Position numbers and translations under genes: made by a program
In this document: positions 31,267 through 44,505 of the stretch, piece by piece
How positions within the stretch are numbered: the stretch's first letter is position 1
Layout of the letters: each line of letters starts with the position of its first letter
The notes under the pieces: generated by a model
Seen by the model: the letters and a program-made list of their open reading frames with translations, nothing else
The model's database searches: none
Told to the model about the DNA's origin: nothing
Source: Limanda limanda
Taxonomy: Eukaryota; Chordata; Actinopteri; Pleuronectiformes; Pleuronectidae
Direction: 5' to 3'
Assembly: GCF_963576545.1 (NCBI RefSeq)
Contig: NC_083638.1
Coordinates: 29,597,900-29,661,899, forward strand
DNA length: 64,000 nt

Positions 31267-32720
31267 CAGTAGCTTTGGAAGGTAGTCAGATCCCTTGAAC
31301 ACTTTGGTGTGTTGTAGATTTATTTGTAAAGTCATTAGAATGATGTTTTTCCCATTAACCCATACTCAATCTTTTATTATGACAAATTGCTCTCAGACTT
31401 TTCCAAATTTAGAGAAAATCAATAACAGATTTCTTTCATTTACAAAACTGCTCAGACGTTCCTTTTTTCAGTACTTTGCGGAAGCTCCCTCTTCCTTGGC
31501 AGCGGTTACAGCTTCTTGTCTTATTGGATAAGTTGCTACAAGCTTTGAACAAATGACATTTGGCACTTTATCCCATTTATCCTGGCAGCTCCTCTCAAGC
31601 TCCATCAGATTTGATGGGAAGCATCTGTGACTGCCACCTTCACATGTCTCCACTGATGTTCTGTGACGTCCAAGGTTCCCTGTTCTCTGGCTGGGACAAT
31701 CAAGGACATTCAGAGACTTGTCCCAAAGCCACTCCAGCATTGTCTAGCTGTGTGCTTCAGGTGATTGTTGTACCGAAAGGTGAACACTGGAGCAGGATTT
31801 CCTTAAAGGGGTATTTCACTGAAAAATCAAAGTTCACTCATTATCTGATCTCCACTATGCTGATGGACGGGTGGGTGAAGTGTTTGAGTCCACAAAATAC
31901 TTTTGGAGTCTAAGGGGTAAACAGTGTAGCAGCCAAATCCAATACAATTGAAGTAACTGGGGACTTCTTCTTCAAATGTAACAAACAACAGAAAAAAACT
32001 AACATGCCTCCATTCTTCTACTGTGGTGTCATCCAATCGCCTTAAGCCCCGGCATTCAAATTCGACTCGAAACGGCGTAATTTCATTTTTTTTTACATTT
32101 GAAAATTATTGGATTTGGCTGCAGCACTGTTTATCCTTGTTTTGTAGACTTTACCCAATCCTCCTGTGGCATAGTGGTGAGGAGATAATGAGTGCATTTT
32201 CATTTTTCAGTGAACTTTCCCTTTAAGGACCTCTTTGCATTTGGCTGCATTCATCTCTCCCTCAACTCTGAGCAGTCTATCTGTCCCTGTAGCTGAGAAG
32301 TCCCGCCGCCAGCAGAGATGGTATTTGCCAGGTGATGAACGACGCCTGGTGTTCTCCAGAGTCAGTGTTTGGAGTTCTGCCCATGGGCTAATTTTTTTGT
32401 AATCGGACAGGAGAAAATATTTGCTAATGCTCTCAGGGTCCTTTAAATGCCATGTGTCAAACTTCAAGAGGACTATTATGGCTTTTACTCAAAGTGGTGA
32501 TTTTTCTTCTAGCAACTGTGCCACGAAGTCTTGATTAATTGAGTGATATTGAGATGGTCCTTCTGGCAGATTCTCGCCTCTCTGCAGAGGACTTCTGAAG
32601 ACCCTGACCAATGTCTACTTGCCCATGTTTGAAAGATGGCCAAATCTAGGAGGAGACCTGCTGGTTCAAGACTTCTTCCAATTTACATCTATGGCTCTCC
32701 ACATTTGGGCAGCTTTGGTT
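31267..32720 (-). pseudogene. Decayed Tc1/mariner transposon (transposase relic), interrupted by a MITE
   Basis: Read on the minus strand, pieces of a Tc1-type transposase follow in order. Near 32700-32560 is the helix-turn-helix/linker region (DNA similar to 'TGGAAGAAGT..CTTCCTAGA'). Around 32300-32230 is ATGTDRLLRVEGEMNAAKC. At 31740-31468 is the C-terminal block EWLWDKSLNVLDCPSQ, later SNLMELERSC and KLVATYPIRQEAVTAAK, ending at a stop after SAKY. The element's right terminus is on the plus strand at 31267 (CAGTAGCTTTGGAAGG next to a TA). Frameshifts and loss of the DDE core make it non-functional, and the opposite inverted end is not recognisable. A MITE sits at 31803-32226. Confidence 0.85.
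31803..32226. mobile_element. TTAA-flanked MITE (Angel-like), nested in the Tc1 relic
   Basis: A 424-bp element bounded by TTAA on both sides (31803-31806, 32223-32226). The terminal inverted repeats are about 54 bp and about 80% identical; both start AGGG and share TTCACTGAAAAAT and CACTCATTATCT. The arms continue inward: AACAGTGTAGCAGCCAAATC on the left faces GATTTGGCTGCAGCACTGTT on the right, so most of the element can fold into one long hairpin. Removing it with one TTAA restores a continuous Tc1 sequence. The TTAA target suggests mobilisation by a piggyBac- or Kolobok-type transposase. 'Angel-like' is from memory of the fish MITE consensus. Confidence 0.88.
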
Positions 32721-32870
32721 TTGGAGGTAGAGAGGGTTGTCCACTAATCAGAATGGTTTGATACTCGGCTCCTTCGGTCTCCTCAGTGTCCTTGAGCAAG
32801 TGAATGGGTGGATGTAACTAGTATTGTGCCTGGCAAAGTGATTCTCAAATACAGCCCATCTGCCATTTAC
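32712..32870 (+). repeat. tRNA-derived SINE-like repeat, copy C
   Basis: Contains 'gaggtagagagggttgtcc', then 'ggtttgatactcggctcc' (eroded box B), 'tgtccttgagcaag' and 'gaatgggtggatg'. Same module order as the other copies. It directly abuts the Tc1 relic, and the boundary is fuzzy. Confidence 0.65.
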
Positions 32871-35800
32871 AGCTTTATTGAAGGACTACAGAGAGACTGT
32901 CTATGATTTTTTTGAAATGCAGAGTAAATGGTGGGACATTGTGCACACATGTATGTGTCTTTTTAAATGATGTCCAATCTATTCACTTTGCCGCAGGCGG
33001 ATGCTTAACAGCTTCTAGACACATCTCAAGGACACTAAAATCAAAGAGGAGGCACCTGAAACCTGAATACAAATTTGAGCACCACAGAATAGAGTCTGAA
33101 TACTGAAAACAAAACATTTCAGTTTGCAAAAGAAATGTGCAACTACTTTTCACTAACATTTTTAACAATGAAATAGGGAAGAGGTTTTAATACTTTCTGA
33201 AGCTTCAAAACAACAGCTTTTCCAGTACTGACTAGATTTGTATGTCTATGAAAGCATTGCTGAATCAGTCTGTTGACTTAAATTTGTCTTTTGAATTGTG
33301 AACTATATTATACAGTTTATACCCAGGAATGGAACGACCATAACTAAGCACTATAGTCTGGCTTTCTTCACCAAGAGCACAAAAGGGCCTCTGGACGGAT
33401 TGTAGGTTAGGACAATAGCCGCTTATATCTGCTATGGTACTGTAGAAGAACTTCCTCTGGCCTGGAGTTGAATAGACAGCAACACACTGGTATCTGGTTG
33501 TCTATTAAAATCGAAATTGTTCTGTCTGCCTGGCTGTCTCTTTTTCCTTGTTGAATATTCATCTGCCTGTACCTTTTGCTCTGTGTTCTTATTCCTAAAG
33601 GACTCTCTGCTGAGAAAGTGCCTCAGGCACAGCCATGCACAGAGAATGAGTTGTCAGAAACATCACATGTTGCCTTTGTCTAATTGATAACAATACAACA
33701 GAACTGTAAAGAGAGTATGAAGCAGAGCACGGTGCAAGATAACAAAAACAGATCAGAGGAGAATAAAACAGGGCACAGCACAATACAAGAAGAAAACAAG
33801 AGGGAGCTGGAAAGATTTCAAAGCTGAGGCAGCGCACAAAACAGTGAGAGAAGGGAAAGCAGAAGATATGTGAAGGAGGGCGTCAATGTGAGGCTGCTGC
33901 CGGACATGTCTGCTTGTGTCACTGGGGATTCTGAGGGCACTTTCCTCCCACCCTGAGGCCAGATAGTGTTCAAATGGTCATTTCTCTTATGTCTATTCCA
34001 CCGAATCACCATTCAATCTTGGTATTGGCCTCATAACAAATCCGACATCCAACTTTGATCCTGTTGAGACTCTGTTCTGTCTTAGGTGTTAATTACTTGA
34101 TTTGTAGGCACATAAGATGCTGTTTACCAAAACCTGCAGAAATTGTAAAGCATTCCTCGCTCGATCAGTCAAGCATTCCTCATTCGGAAATTCAAGTAGG
34201 AGCAAGAGTGACTTTTTTTAGATTTCCTTTGAATATTGCTGGTACGGACCAATGTTTGAATAGCAAGAACAAAAAGAAGGGCAGAAACTCTCTGGACGCA
34301 ATGTGAATGCAATTCCAGAGGCTAAGATTCATCCTGTAGATCCCTTTTCTTCTGATCTTGTATCATCATCAGGTTCATATCACATGCTAATTGTCAACAT
34401 GTTAACAAGATCCATGTGAGAATGTGAGCATTCTGATGTTAGCATTTAGCTCAAAGCAAATCCAAAGAGCAACTAGCAGGACGACTGTAGTCTCTTTGTC
34501 CTTTTAATTATTATTGTAGGACAATGATTCAACAAAATCTTCGTTTTATAAATTAAAACTTTTAAAATAAATTAAGGGAACATTCAGGAGTGATGTTACC
34601 TATTGATAGTAAATGTCTGAAATCTTTATTAGCAGATTATAGTAGATGCATTGGCTTTGCTTTTTGTTGTCGAGTTGATGCACCTGATGTTTCCAGACAG
34701 TATATCTGTTTCTCATCCATTGATTGGACCTGGATATTTGCAGGATTCACCCGGTGACAGTCTCTGTGGTGCTCCTTGAGTTCAGAGAAGTTGAGAAATG
34801 CCAGCACAGCTCCACACCATGTCAAAGTCCAATAGACTCTCTCTTGACAACATTAATATGTAATAACTTTGCGCTGAATTCTTCATGCAGCTTAAATATT
34901 GATTTTGTTTTCAACGGTGTAGATAAATTTGTCCTGTTTTCTTATTTTGGCGACGACATGTTTGGAACTGTGCGTAAATACCATCCTCTCTTCACATGCA
35001 CCTCCTCATCTTGTGCTTTCATTTCTCTCTCTCTCAACATTGTCTCTCACTCAATTTATGACTGTATGGCAGGGCTTTGTGTGAATTTGGTCAACCATTA
35101 GTTTCTTTTGTTTTTCTTGATTCATTCCTGCTTCCAATTTTTGATTACCTTCTTTCATATAAAAACATATAACATTTATTTCATAGCTTAAATAAATTAT
35201 AGTATTGTATCCATTTTATTCATTGACTTGGAAGACAAAGCTCAATTTATTATGAGATAAGATATTAATTTATCTTTATATGCAGTATCAAAACAATATA
35301 TTTAAATTGCATTCATTTAATATGTTTAATGGCATATATGTTTTTAAAAATATATGTTTTGAAGAAAAGTATCATAACAGCTTTGGTGTTGTGTTGAGGC
35401 TGCTTGAGAGGTGGGACTAGGGGAAGATAAAAGCCCAACACAGACCAGGTAAACACAGAGTCTCTCAGATGAGTACCGATATAAAGTATTACGTATTATA
35501 GTCATTGCCACGGTTCTGTGAAAACTCATAATTTATGGTTGTTTTGTTTTGCAAGGTTCATAACTCCCTTTAATCTACGACACTTATATTATTGAATTTA
35601 TATATATTGAGGCCCATTTTTCAAAACATCAGAGCATTTGAGACTGATTGAGTACTTCCCCACTTTCTACTTTCATTCACATCCATATGATAAGACTTGA
35701 AACCTTCCTTTACTAAATCCATCACAGTGAATGTTTATGCCCAAATCAATTTGGTCCAGATTTCTTTTTGACACATGGTCATGTAGTTACAAGCAGGAAC

Positions 35801-36884
35801 TGTTTAGAAAACTATTACTTGTCGGAGCAAAAAATATATAACCTGGAGCACCTGATAAGAGCTGTCTGCTGCAAATCACTGGGAAACAAAACTCTGAAGA
35901 CAGGACATGCTGAGATAGAAAATACAGCACAGTAAGAGCTATAGAGTAAATCATGTCATTTCTTGTATTCAAAATCTTGGATGGTTGGAGTCGTATTCTA
36001 GCATTTGATGTTGCCATTAAGACATTGGTTGCAATTCAATGTCAAAGAAAACATGAATGGCAGAAAAGTACACAAGACAGACAGCATTTCCCCATTAATT
36101 TAGACTAGATTGAACTCTAGACGGCCTTTCCATGAGGGTAGGTGACAGCAGGGGAAGGTGACCTTACTGATATTAAAACAAAATTCATTGAATAACCCGA
36201 GGTGTCATTTGTAAAATGGTCAGCTAAGCACTTGTAGTTAATTTATGGCGATCCATATCAGACTAAATCCATGTGGTGCCTGGCAATAAGCCGACTTAAA
36301 GTGCAGAGATTAGAGAAGGATATCCGATTAATGACACAGATGTTGGTCAATGAGTCACATACTGAATATATCACAACAATCTCCTCTGCCAGATGAGCCA
36401 CGCAGCCAGTTCAGTGATTGCTGCATTGATTCAAAAGTACTTCAAGGTGAAAATGTTACCTGGGGTAGCTTTGAGGATTGGTGAGAATTTGCAGCAGCAT
36501 AACAAGAACATAGAGATCCTGGACCACTCTCTGCATAAACTAGGGGAGTAGCCTGCAAACATCATTTTCTGGACATTTCTTTAGCTAATTAACTAATTAA
36601 TTAAGAAAAATAAACAGCAAAATAACTGAACTGCAGATGCTTTTTGGTTATTTTGTCTCGGACACCCTGGTCAGAGCTCAGCCTGCCCACTGTCCATTAA
36701 TTACACGTCCCTCCAGCCGATTGAAAGAAAGACAACAATTGTGTTATTTCCCCTTAAACCTTTTTATCCATTTAATAATAAGAAAGTATTCATCATAAAC
36801 AATGACATTTTCTTGACTGCAAAATAAATGATTTAAAAGTGTTCAGTGTCCTGAAACAGAAGCGTTTTATTCATTGTACACACC

Positions 36885-37351
36885 ACAGACTATATTTAAA
36901 GGTGGCTGACATGCCACCTCCTCAAAGGTGGAGCCAAAGCATCATCATCTCCACCTGGTGGCTGGCTGCAGTATGAGTTATAAATCCAGCCTCCTCCATG
37001 TTACTGGATAGCACATGGACCAAAGTAAAAGGCAAAATACACATCAAACTAATTTTTCTCACAGATGATTTCCACCATTTTCTGTATTTCGTATTACACT
37101 GATGTTTGCCCAAGTGCTCAATCCTGCAAAGTTTGGTTGCAATTAGTAAGTTAATGCTATAAAATAATAAAAGTTATTATTCACAGCTGAGACTGACTCA
37201 CGATTTGTGGAGCGCGTGTATCGGTGGGACCTCAATACCACAGCTCCATCCCCAGATTGCTAATGCCCGGACTCTGGCTCCAAATGTGCAAGATGCATTT
37301 CTGGATTGTGGGAAGTAGTGGAAGCTCATTGTCCATCTTTATTATCTATGG
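36885..37351. mobile_element. MITE with imperfect inverted ends, copy 1
   Basis: The left end 'acagactatatttaaaggtg' and the right end 'gtccatctttattatctatg' are imperfect inverted repeats of each other. Internally, the minus strand carries 'aacatggaggaggctgg' and 'cagccagccaccaggtgg', which match 'ggcatggaagaggctgcc' and 'ccagccaccaggtggcga' in the element at 43782-44060, so the two copies lie in opposite orientation. No open frame of interest. Confidence 0.65.
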
Positions 37352-40300
37352 CTCCCACCAGATGAGCTTCCGTGATGGGTTGATTAAGATGCCATCTTGG
37401 AAATGAATTCTCTTACAAAGATGAATCTGTTAAGCTCAATGCAAACATCAGAGCAAAGTTATTTATTCACCAAGTTGCACTAGATAATTTGACATCATTC
37501 GCACCAATTAACTTTACATTGATATGTGCTGCTGGAACAGAAGAGACAACCATTCTTCAAATCAGTCTCAATCTTAAATTCCACCCACCAAACACAGCCT
37601 GATTCATTCAGCTAATCCTTCCATAACGAGAAATCCGATTTTTTTCTTTCATGCAAGGATTTTGTTAATCATTTCTGGATACATGATCCTGTTGAGGAGA
37701 ACATTGGGTACCAGCACCTTGTAGAGTTGGATGATTGCACACGTACACTGATAATAATCCTACTGATTTTTCTGGATAATCCTCTTGGCAAAAATATCCT
37801 CAAGCAAAGACGACACTGCTAAGAGGCTGGAGGGAGGCTCATCTTCCCCAAAATGCTCATGGAAATATTATATTAAAATGTGTTGTGATGTACTTGCAGA
37901 TTGTTATTCAGGCTGTAGAGATGTTACGTTTTATTAATACCTGCACGCACCCAAGCTGTTAGAAAGTCAATTAGCACCGGCCAACCTGCAATAATATGGG
38001 TTAATCAACCACCCGAACCTCCAGAAATATAAAGTTTAATGTGATTAAGTAAGTAAAGTAGTCTGCATTGATTGATGAAGATCGATTCTAACAATATCTG
38101 TCGCTCACAGCTGCTTTACACTGCATTACAAGCTTCTCCTTCAGGTCTTTAACTCCATGCAGACATATGAAGGCAACAGGACACATTTTAATGAATTCAC
38201 ACACTTTATTTCAGCTCTTTTACCATGTGCATCATGAAGTTTCTGATGTTTTTCATCAGTGTTTTATTCCAGAAAGGCTTCGCCGTGCTAATACTGTCAC
38301 ATCACATTTTTACATTTCACAGTACACACTGCTTGCCTGGTTTTAGTGTCAAAACTTCGGGGCAGTGCAGAGAGATGTTTGGAAACAGTGATGTAGACCC
38401 TCACAACCGCTTGCTAATTGGGTCTTTTCAGTCACAACATCGCCTTTGCTGATTCGTCAGGCAATTATCGCATGATCCCCATCCCGGGAGAAATCAGCCT
38501 TCATAAGCCTCAGCCATCAGCCGAATTGAAAACATAGTAGTATGGATGTAGGCGGAGTGTTTCATCGAGTAAAGACTGAACAGATGCAACATCGTTACTC
38601 TGAAGCTGAAAGACAAATGAAGTGAAAACCAATTGGGAGCATAAACATTTGCTTTGTGTTTGTGATTCATTGCCTTTGCCCTGGTGTTCATTAACTTTTT
38701 CTTTCGTAATAAATGGAGTAACAATAAGACAATTTAACCTAACCGAAAATCATAAAAAAAGGGCTTGTTGTATCCAGTGATATACTCTCCAAGGCACAGA
38801 CAAGTTCAGTGATCCAAGACCCATGCTGATGAAGTGAAGTGTATAGGGAAAACACACATACATAATTAAAAGTACTGCATGGAGTAAAAAAAAAAAAAGT
38901 ATCTATTTTTAAACACACCAAGACTTCACTGAGAAGTTCTTTAACTTCTCTATCTGTGTGTTTGTTACTGCTCCCGTAACTTGTTACTTATTTAAGCTGC
39001 TCCCTCTCTTAACATGAGAGTTCTGCTCTGTTTTTCACTCTTGAATTACTTTGTAGTGAAGAGACCTCTGTGTCTTTTCACTGCTGTTGCACAGCAACAG
39101 TTTTTTACTCCAGGTACTGGCTGATCAGCCGACCAGATGGCAACCAGAACAACCAATGTGTGTTGAACAATGGTCATCACGAGGATGATACACAGAGGAA
39201 CATAGTGATGAAGGAAGAGCTGGATCCAAACAACAAAGACTGATGGAGGAGAGCATATCTCCCTTTAATCATCATGACATTAAATTGGTGAACAATAAAA
39301 TAGATGAGTTAGTAGCTCCAGTGGGAAACTTACTGTTGTGTTTTTTACAAAGACACAGTGACAGGGAGAGTCTCTGGAACCCAGTGCTGCCACTGACAGA
39401 TTTCACACAGCACGGGTGGACAGGAAGAAACAAACAACGTATGGTGCCAACTTGGACAGGTAACCGTAAAGGAACAGTTCTGCAGTCGATGGATATTGGA
39501 TTGGATTATATGAAGTTTCCATGAGGAGGTTTACATTACTCTCAGATAAATGAATGACACACACAAAAACAGAAATAAACCTCAGTGACACATTGACTTA
39601 GAGCTTTTTGTCATAACAATAGTCAGTGTTTAGCTTGTATTTCTGAAGGGGAGATTGTGTTACTAAAGAATGTTCGAGCTGAAAAGAAACACAACACATA
39701 CAAGTTATCAGTGAATTGATATTGTTTACCACTATCCCTTTCCTCTACTCATTTGAAGCTATGGACCAGTGGAATCAGTGGCATCAAAGTGTTAGTACTG
39801 TTTGGAGAAGAAAAGAACTGTCACAAACAAGAGCAGTGAGACGAGTTGTAGATAGACAGAGCACATGACGGCAGATGGCTGCAGTAAACAGAATTATAGT
39901 TTGATGAGGATAAAGTCCATACTGAATTATTGACTCATGACGACGTGACACTGATCTCACTGCAGATATTGATCGTGTGCATGGGAATCCCATTACCCAC
40001 ACTCATTCTGCGCCATTTCAGCTGCTCATAGCACAATGGATTTCCCTTATCATCAAGTCACAGGATGCTGTGTTAAATGAAGGGGCAGTGTGGGAGTTTT
40101 AGGAGGCGGCTGTAGGACATTTTACTGACATCTGTCTTTTCATCTTCAGATATTTTCCCCTTTAATATTGAAGATATAAGGAACTGGGACATCATTCATT
40201 TCAAACACTGTCTGTACTTCATGAGCTACGATGTTTGGTTTTGGTGAGAATGTGCAAAAGTCTGAAGTAGTGCACATAAGTCAAGAGGCTGCTCAGGAAT

Positions 40301-40588
40301 AGCTCAGAGGTTGGATCAAATGTCTTGGTTTATCCTAAATGCTAGTGACATCAGTGGAAAGTAACTTTAAAGAAGGGATAAAGTAGAAGTAAGTAGAAGA
40401 AGAAAATAGTTACAGGTGGTTAGACGGAGGAGAAGGGGGTGTGAGTAGAAAGCTGGAGAACAAGTTAGGCAGAGAGAGAAAGGGAGAAAGTTAAACAAAA
40501 AGAGGAGTGATGGTCAAAGAGACCGTAGGACCTTGGAGGCATTGTAAACAAATAAACACATAATCTCTCTTTTCAGGCTCAGTCTTCA

Positions 40589-40590
<2 letters not shown>

Positions 40591-40640
<50 letters not shown>

Positions 40641-40652
40641 CACACACACAGA
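40591..40652. repeat. (CA)n microsatellite
   Basis: CT-rich lead-in, then about 30 CA units with one AA interruption (40624). Confidence 0.95.
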
Positions 40653-40808
40653 TACACGTACACAACGTCAGAAATACCAATAAAATTCTCAATTTCTCTG
40701 TTTGCCCTCTAGAGAGAGCCTTTGAACAGAGCAGATTCATCTTGTATGCCCTGACCTCCAGCTTCCTTGCTCACTTCCCCATGGAGCTCGCACTTGCCAC
40801 TTCTTCAA

Positions 40809-40815
40809 ACACACA

Positions 40816-40853
<38 letters not shown>
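40809..40853. repeat. (CA)n microsatellite
   Basis: About 22 CA units with one AA interruption near 40818. Confidence 0.95.
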
Positions 40854-40855
<2 letters not shown>

Positions 40856-41451
40856 GCAGATGGAAGCCAATGTAAACACATCGAGACAAAACCTCCACAT
40901 GCAGCGACACACCTGTTGTATTTGCGGTTTCTCTGCTTCGATCTATCTATAGGGTTTTTTCCACTCATAAAGTCATAAGCCCTAATGCATAGAGGAGGAT
41001 ATAGGAGGTATTGATCCATGCAGCACAGTCTCCCTCACAGCCGGCTCCAGATCCGATTTCTTTGTGCACCTCTGTTCACATTGCATCCCGGCTCTTTTGC
41101 TGTGTATTTTTTCACCCCAGTGAGAAAAAAGAAATTTTTAATAGGGTCAATGTGAAGCGTGGTGTTTTTTTGCAAATGCACGTGCACTACAGTATACACA
41201 GGGCATACTGTACTTTTTTTTAACAGGACTTTAGAAACCTGCTCCACAGAGGGAAATGGAAATAAAACACTTCAGCGTGATGATTAAGATCACACCAATA
41301 AAAGTATAGATCTGAACTTTGAGACGCAATACATCATTCTGATTACTTACAGTCTAGTTGTACAGAAGCCGTTAGAGAGAGGTGTTCCACTTTGCACGGA
41401 GCTCAAGTGAGAATCTTCCTTCAACCGCTGCAACATATATGTAAATGAAAT

Positions 41452-41626
41452 ATGGTTTGTATTTATGTTGCACTCAAAGTACACATTCATGCAGTGCATC
41501 CATATGTGAAGCATTTTTGCTGTGTCACTTCACAGCCAACAGGGATAATTTAGGGTTCAGTGTCTTGCCTAAGGGCTCTGCGGCACACGGATTGGGGGAG
41601 ACTGGGATCCAACTGCCAAACTTACA
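41452..41626 (-). repeat. tRNA-derived SINE-like repeat, copy D
   Basis: A degraded minus-strand copy. The plus strand shows 'cactcaaagtacacattcat', 'gcagtgcatcc', 'gggttcagtgtcttgcctaa' and 'gggggagactgggatccaac', in the same order as copies B and E. The tRNA-like head is poorly preserved. Confidence 0.6.
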
Positions 41627-43781
41627 CCTGGGTCTTATCTTGATAGCCATCATTTCTATCGGTTGATTTTAGTTAATTGATTTGTTCTGAGGAGAATAAT
41701 ATCGACAGTATCATCGTGACAATGAGTCCAATGTAACAGAATACGATTTTATTATTTTGCTTTTCACTTCTTCTCCAAATATACAAGCTGCGTCATTTAC
41801 ATTAATGTTTGCTGGCCAGCCATCTTCTTATTTTCTTGCCTTTACTGGAGAATAACTCAATTTGTGTCTGTCCCTCAGTAAAATAGCAATAAACACATCT
41901 TTAAAAAAATGCTCTATGGCACCTCAGATGGTCAAAAAACAGGCACAACATCTCTATCTGCACTTGTTATTTTGTCGTAACCATTTTAGTGTGAGTTGTT
42001 TATGGAAATATGGATGTGCTTAGACTCAGATTTATGTAGATTCTGCGGAGGGAGTGTGTACAGTGAATTAAATAATAGTACATTCTGTTCATTATCTCAT
42101 TCTGTCAGAACAGAGATGGAACTCATATTCATCATTCTATACAATCCAGCCTGAAGCCTCGTATTCAACATGGCTCAGGGAAACTCCAGGCTGCTGCGAA
42201 CCAGCTGCTTCTCCACACTGCCTCTGTGTTTGGGTAGCTTGGGCCACCTCGCAGTAAATGAGGAGCACTGCAGTCGGGGCAGGGAACTGAACCACTGACC
42301 TTGTTTTTGCCAATTCACTGCCTCTCTAACGTCAAACTCTCCCTGCAGCAGTCAGCTACATGTGTCTTCTGCCAAAAGTCTGTCTCTCAGGTTTTTTTTA
42401 TTTCCTAATATAATGTCTTCTCTTGATGGCTGTCATTTAAAGCCATAATGCCACTCTTAAAATGAAACGGTGAATCTCTTGAAACAATTTCATCTTATAA
42501 ATCTGTCTGACATAGGAGTTGTGGTAGGGACGACATGTTGACAGTAAATGAATATTGATTTTCCCTCTCGCAGTGTGCAGCTGGTTTCTGGCTGAGTGAG
42601 TTTACTCTCAGAGTTGTCAGAGGGTGGGCTATTTAATGGAGTGTTATCAATTCACAGGGAGTTTGAGTGTCGTCTGTTGGTGTGCTTACATGATGGATTG
42701 GCTGCTGGCTGTTAGTTGTGATGTAGGAGCAGGATGGGTGGATTTAAAAGAAAAGCAGAGGTGGCTGGAGAGGGGGAGACGGGAGCAGTGCGTGTTGAAA
42801 AGATGTCATGGAATTGTTTAGATCACAGATTTTCTTTTAATGCTGAAGTCTTACATCAGATTAATAGGATTTGAGCAGCCGGCGTATTTATAGTGCTGCC
42901 AGTTAAAATCGTTTGCGGTATATGATTGCTGCTGTTCTCAAATGTGATTAAAGGGAGCTCTTTGTGCAGTCTGTGCAAAAACAGATTTGAAGATGGGGAA
43001 GGACTCAGAAAATAATTCAGTCAGGATTAATAAATGACAAATGTGAAAGTGATTAAATATGATCGTGACATTTTATCTTCTACAAGTTGCTCCTTTAGCA
43101 GTTGGAAAGGAGAACTGAAAAATTACTTGAGAAAAAATCTTTGTATCAAAGGGAAAACAGAGTAAGTCAGGAGCATGTATATGGTCTAAGAGTCTAATTA
43201 AGATGTAGTGAAAGCTGTTGTGAAACTCTGATTAGCATATCCACGGTGTACTATAATGTCAGCCAGCCCTTTATGTTTCCTTGTGTCTTCTCTCTGTGTT
43301 CACATATACCGTCTTTTGCTGGATTCCCTACACAGATGTTCTCATTTACATGTTTTACTGATGTATGAAATAATGACATGGCCCATATAAACTAGAGGTT
43401 AACCAGCAGGCACTCCCTAGTTAGTTTCAAGCTGCTGCTCTGCATTGCTATAAAAAGGTGAAGAACGTGAAGACGAGCTGCACTGGGGTTATTGCTGTTT
43501 TTTCTCCTAAAATGATCATGAGAGGAAGCTAAAAGTGACACAATTTCTTCTCTTATTTTAGCAATTTATACAAATAAACCCCAGACAATGTTGAAAGTTG
43601 CCCTTTCACATGCAGCACAGTCCACAGATTGTCATTATGAGATGTGTTCTCATCTAATGGAAATACGCAGTGAATTCTCTGCACGCTGACCAACTCCATT
43701 CTCACATCTGCTCAGACGGACAAAACGCAGACCTTGTACCAGGGTGAATAGGTTTAAGTCTATTTATTGTCTGATTCAACC

Positions 43782-44060
43782 ATACACTGTACATAAAGAT
43801 AGATGACGTGTCTCCACATCCTCCCACTATCTACTAAATGGAGATAATATATTGAAAATGCACGTCACCATCTTGTGCATTTGGAGCGACAGCACTTGAA
43901 TATACATCAGTGTGCTAAAATAACCTGAGGTGTACTTTGACTTTTTCATTTGGCCCATATCCCATCTACTGGCATGGAAGAGGCTGCCAGCCACCAGGTG
44001 GCGAATCAAAAAGTGTTGGCACCGGCCAGGACTGTCATCCATCTTTATATAGGACTACAC
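43782..44060. mobile_element. MITE with imperfect inverted ends, copy 2
   Basis: The left end 'acactgtacataaagatag' and the right end 'ccatctttatataggac' form an imperfect inverted repeat. The internal 'gaggctgccagccaccagg' matches the opposite strand of the copy at 36885-37351. The ends resemble a very common fish MITE whose termini read '..GACTGTATATAAAGATGG..' (from memory). Confidence 0.65.
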
Positions 44061-44377
44061 AGACTATGAGTTTGACTGATTCCTACATTTGTGTTCACAC
44101 ATACAGCTCCTCCGGGTAGTGCCTTGAAAAGTTCAGGGTTACAATATGCTTGAAAGCAGCTTTCATGTCTCACACAAGACTCATCCTCCGTCTGGGTAAC
44201 AAACCTCTGCTCTGCCTCTCTTCCACTGAACAGAGGAGATGTAAAGAGAAGTGCGCCTCTCGCTCTCAGGGCAGAGCTGGTGATTCAACTTAAAGTAGCG
44301 AAAGTTTATCCAAAGAATCTCTAGGTTTGTCCTTTTGAGACTTTTTGTAAAGCAGTGGCCAAATAATGGCACAGGGT

Positions 44378-44505
<128 letters not shown>

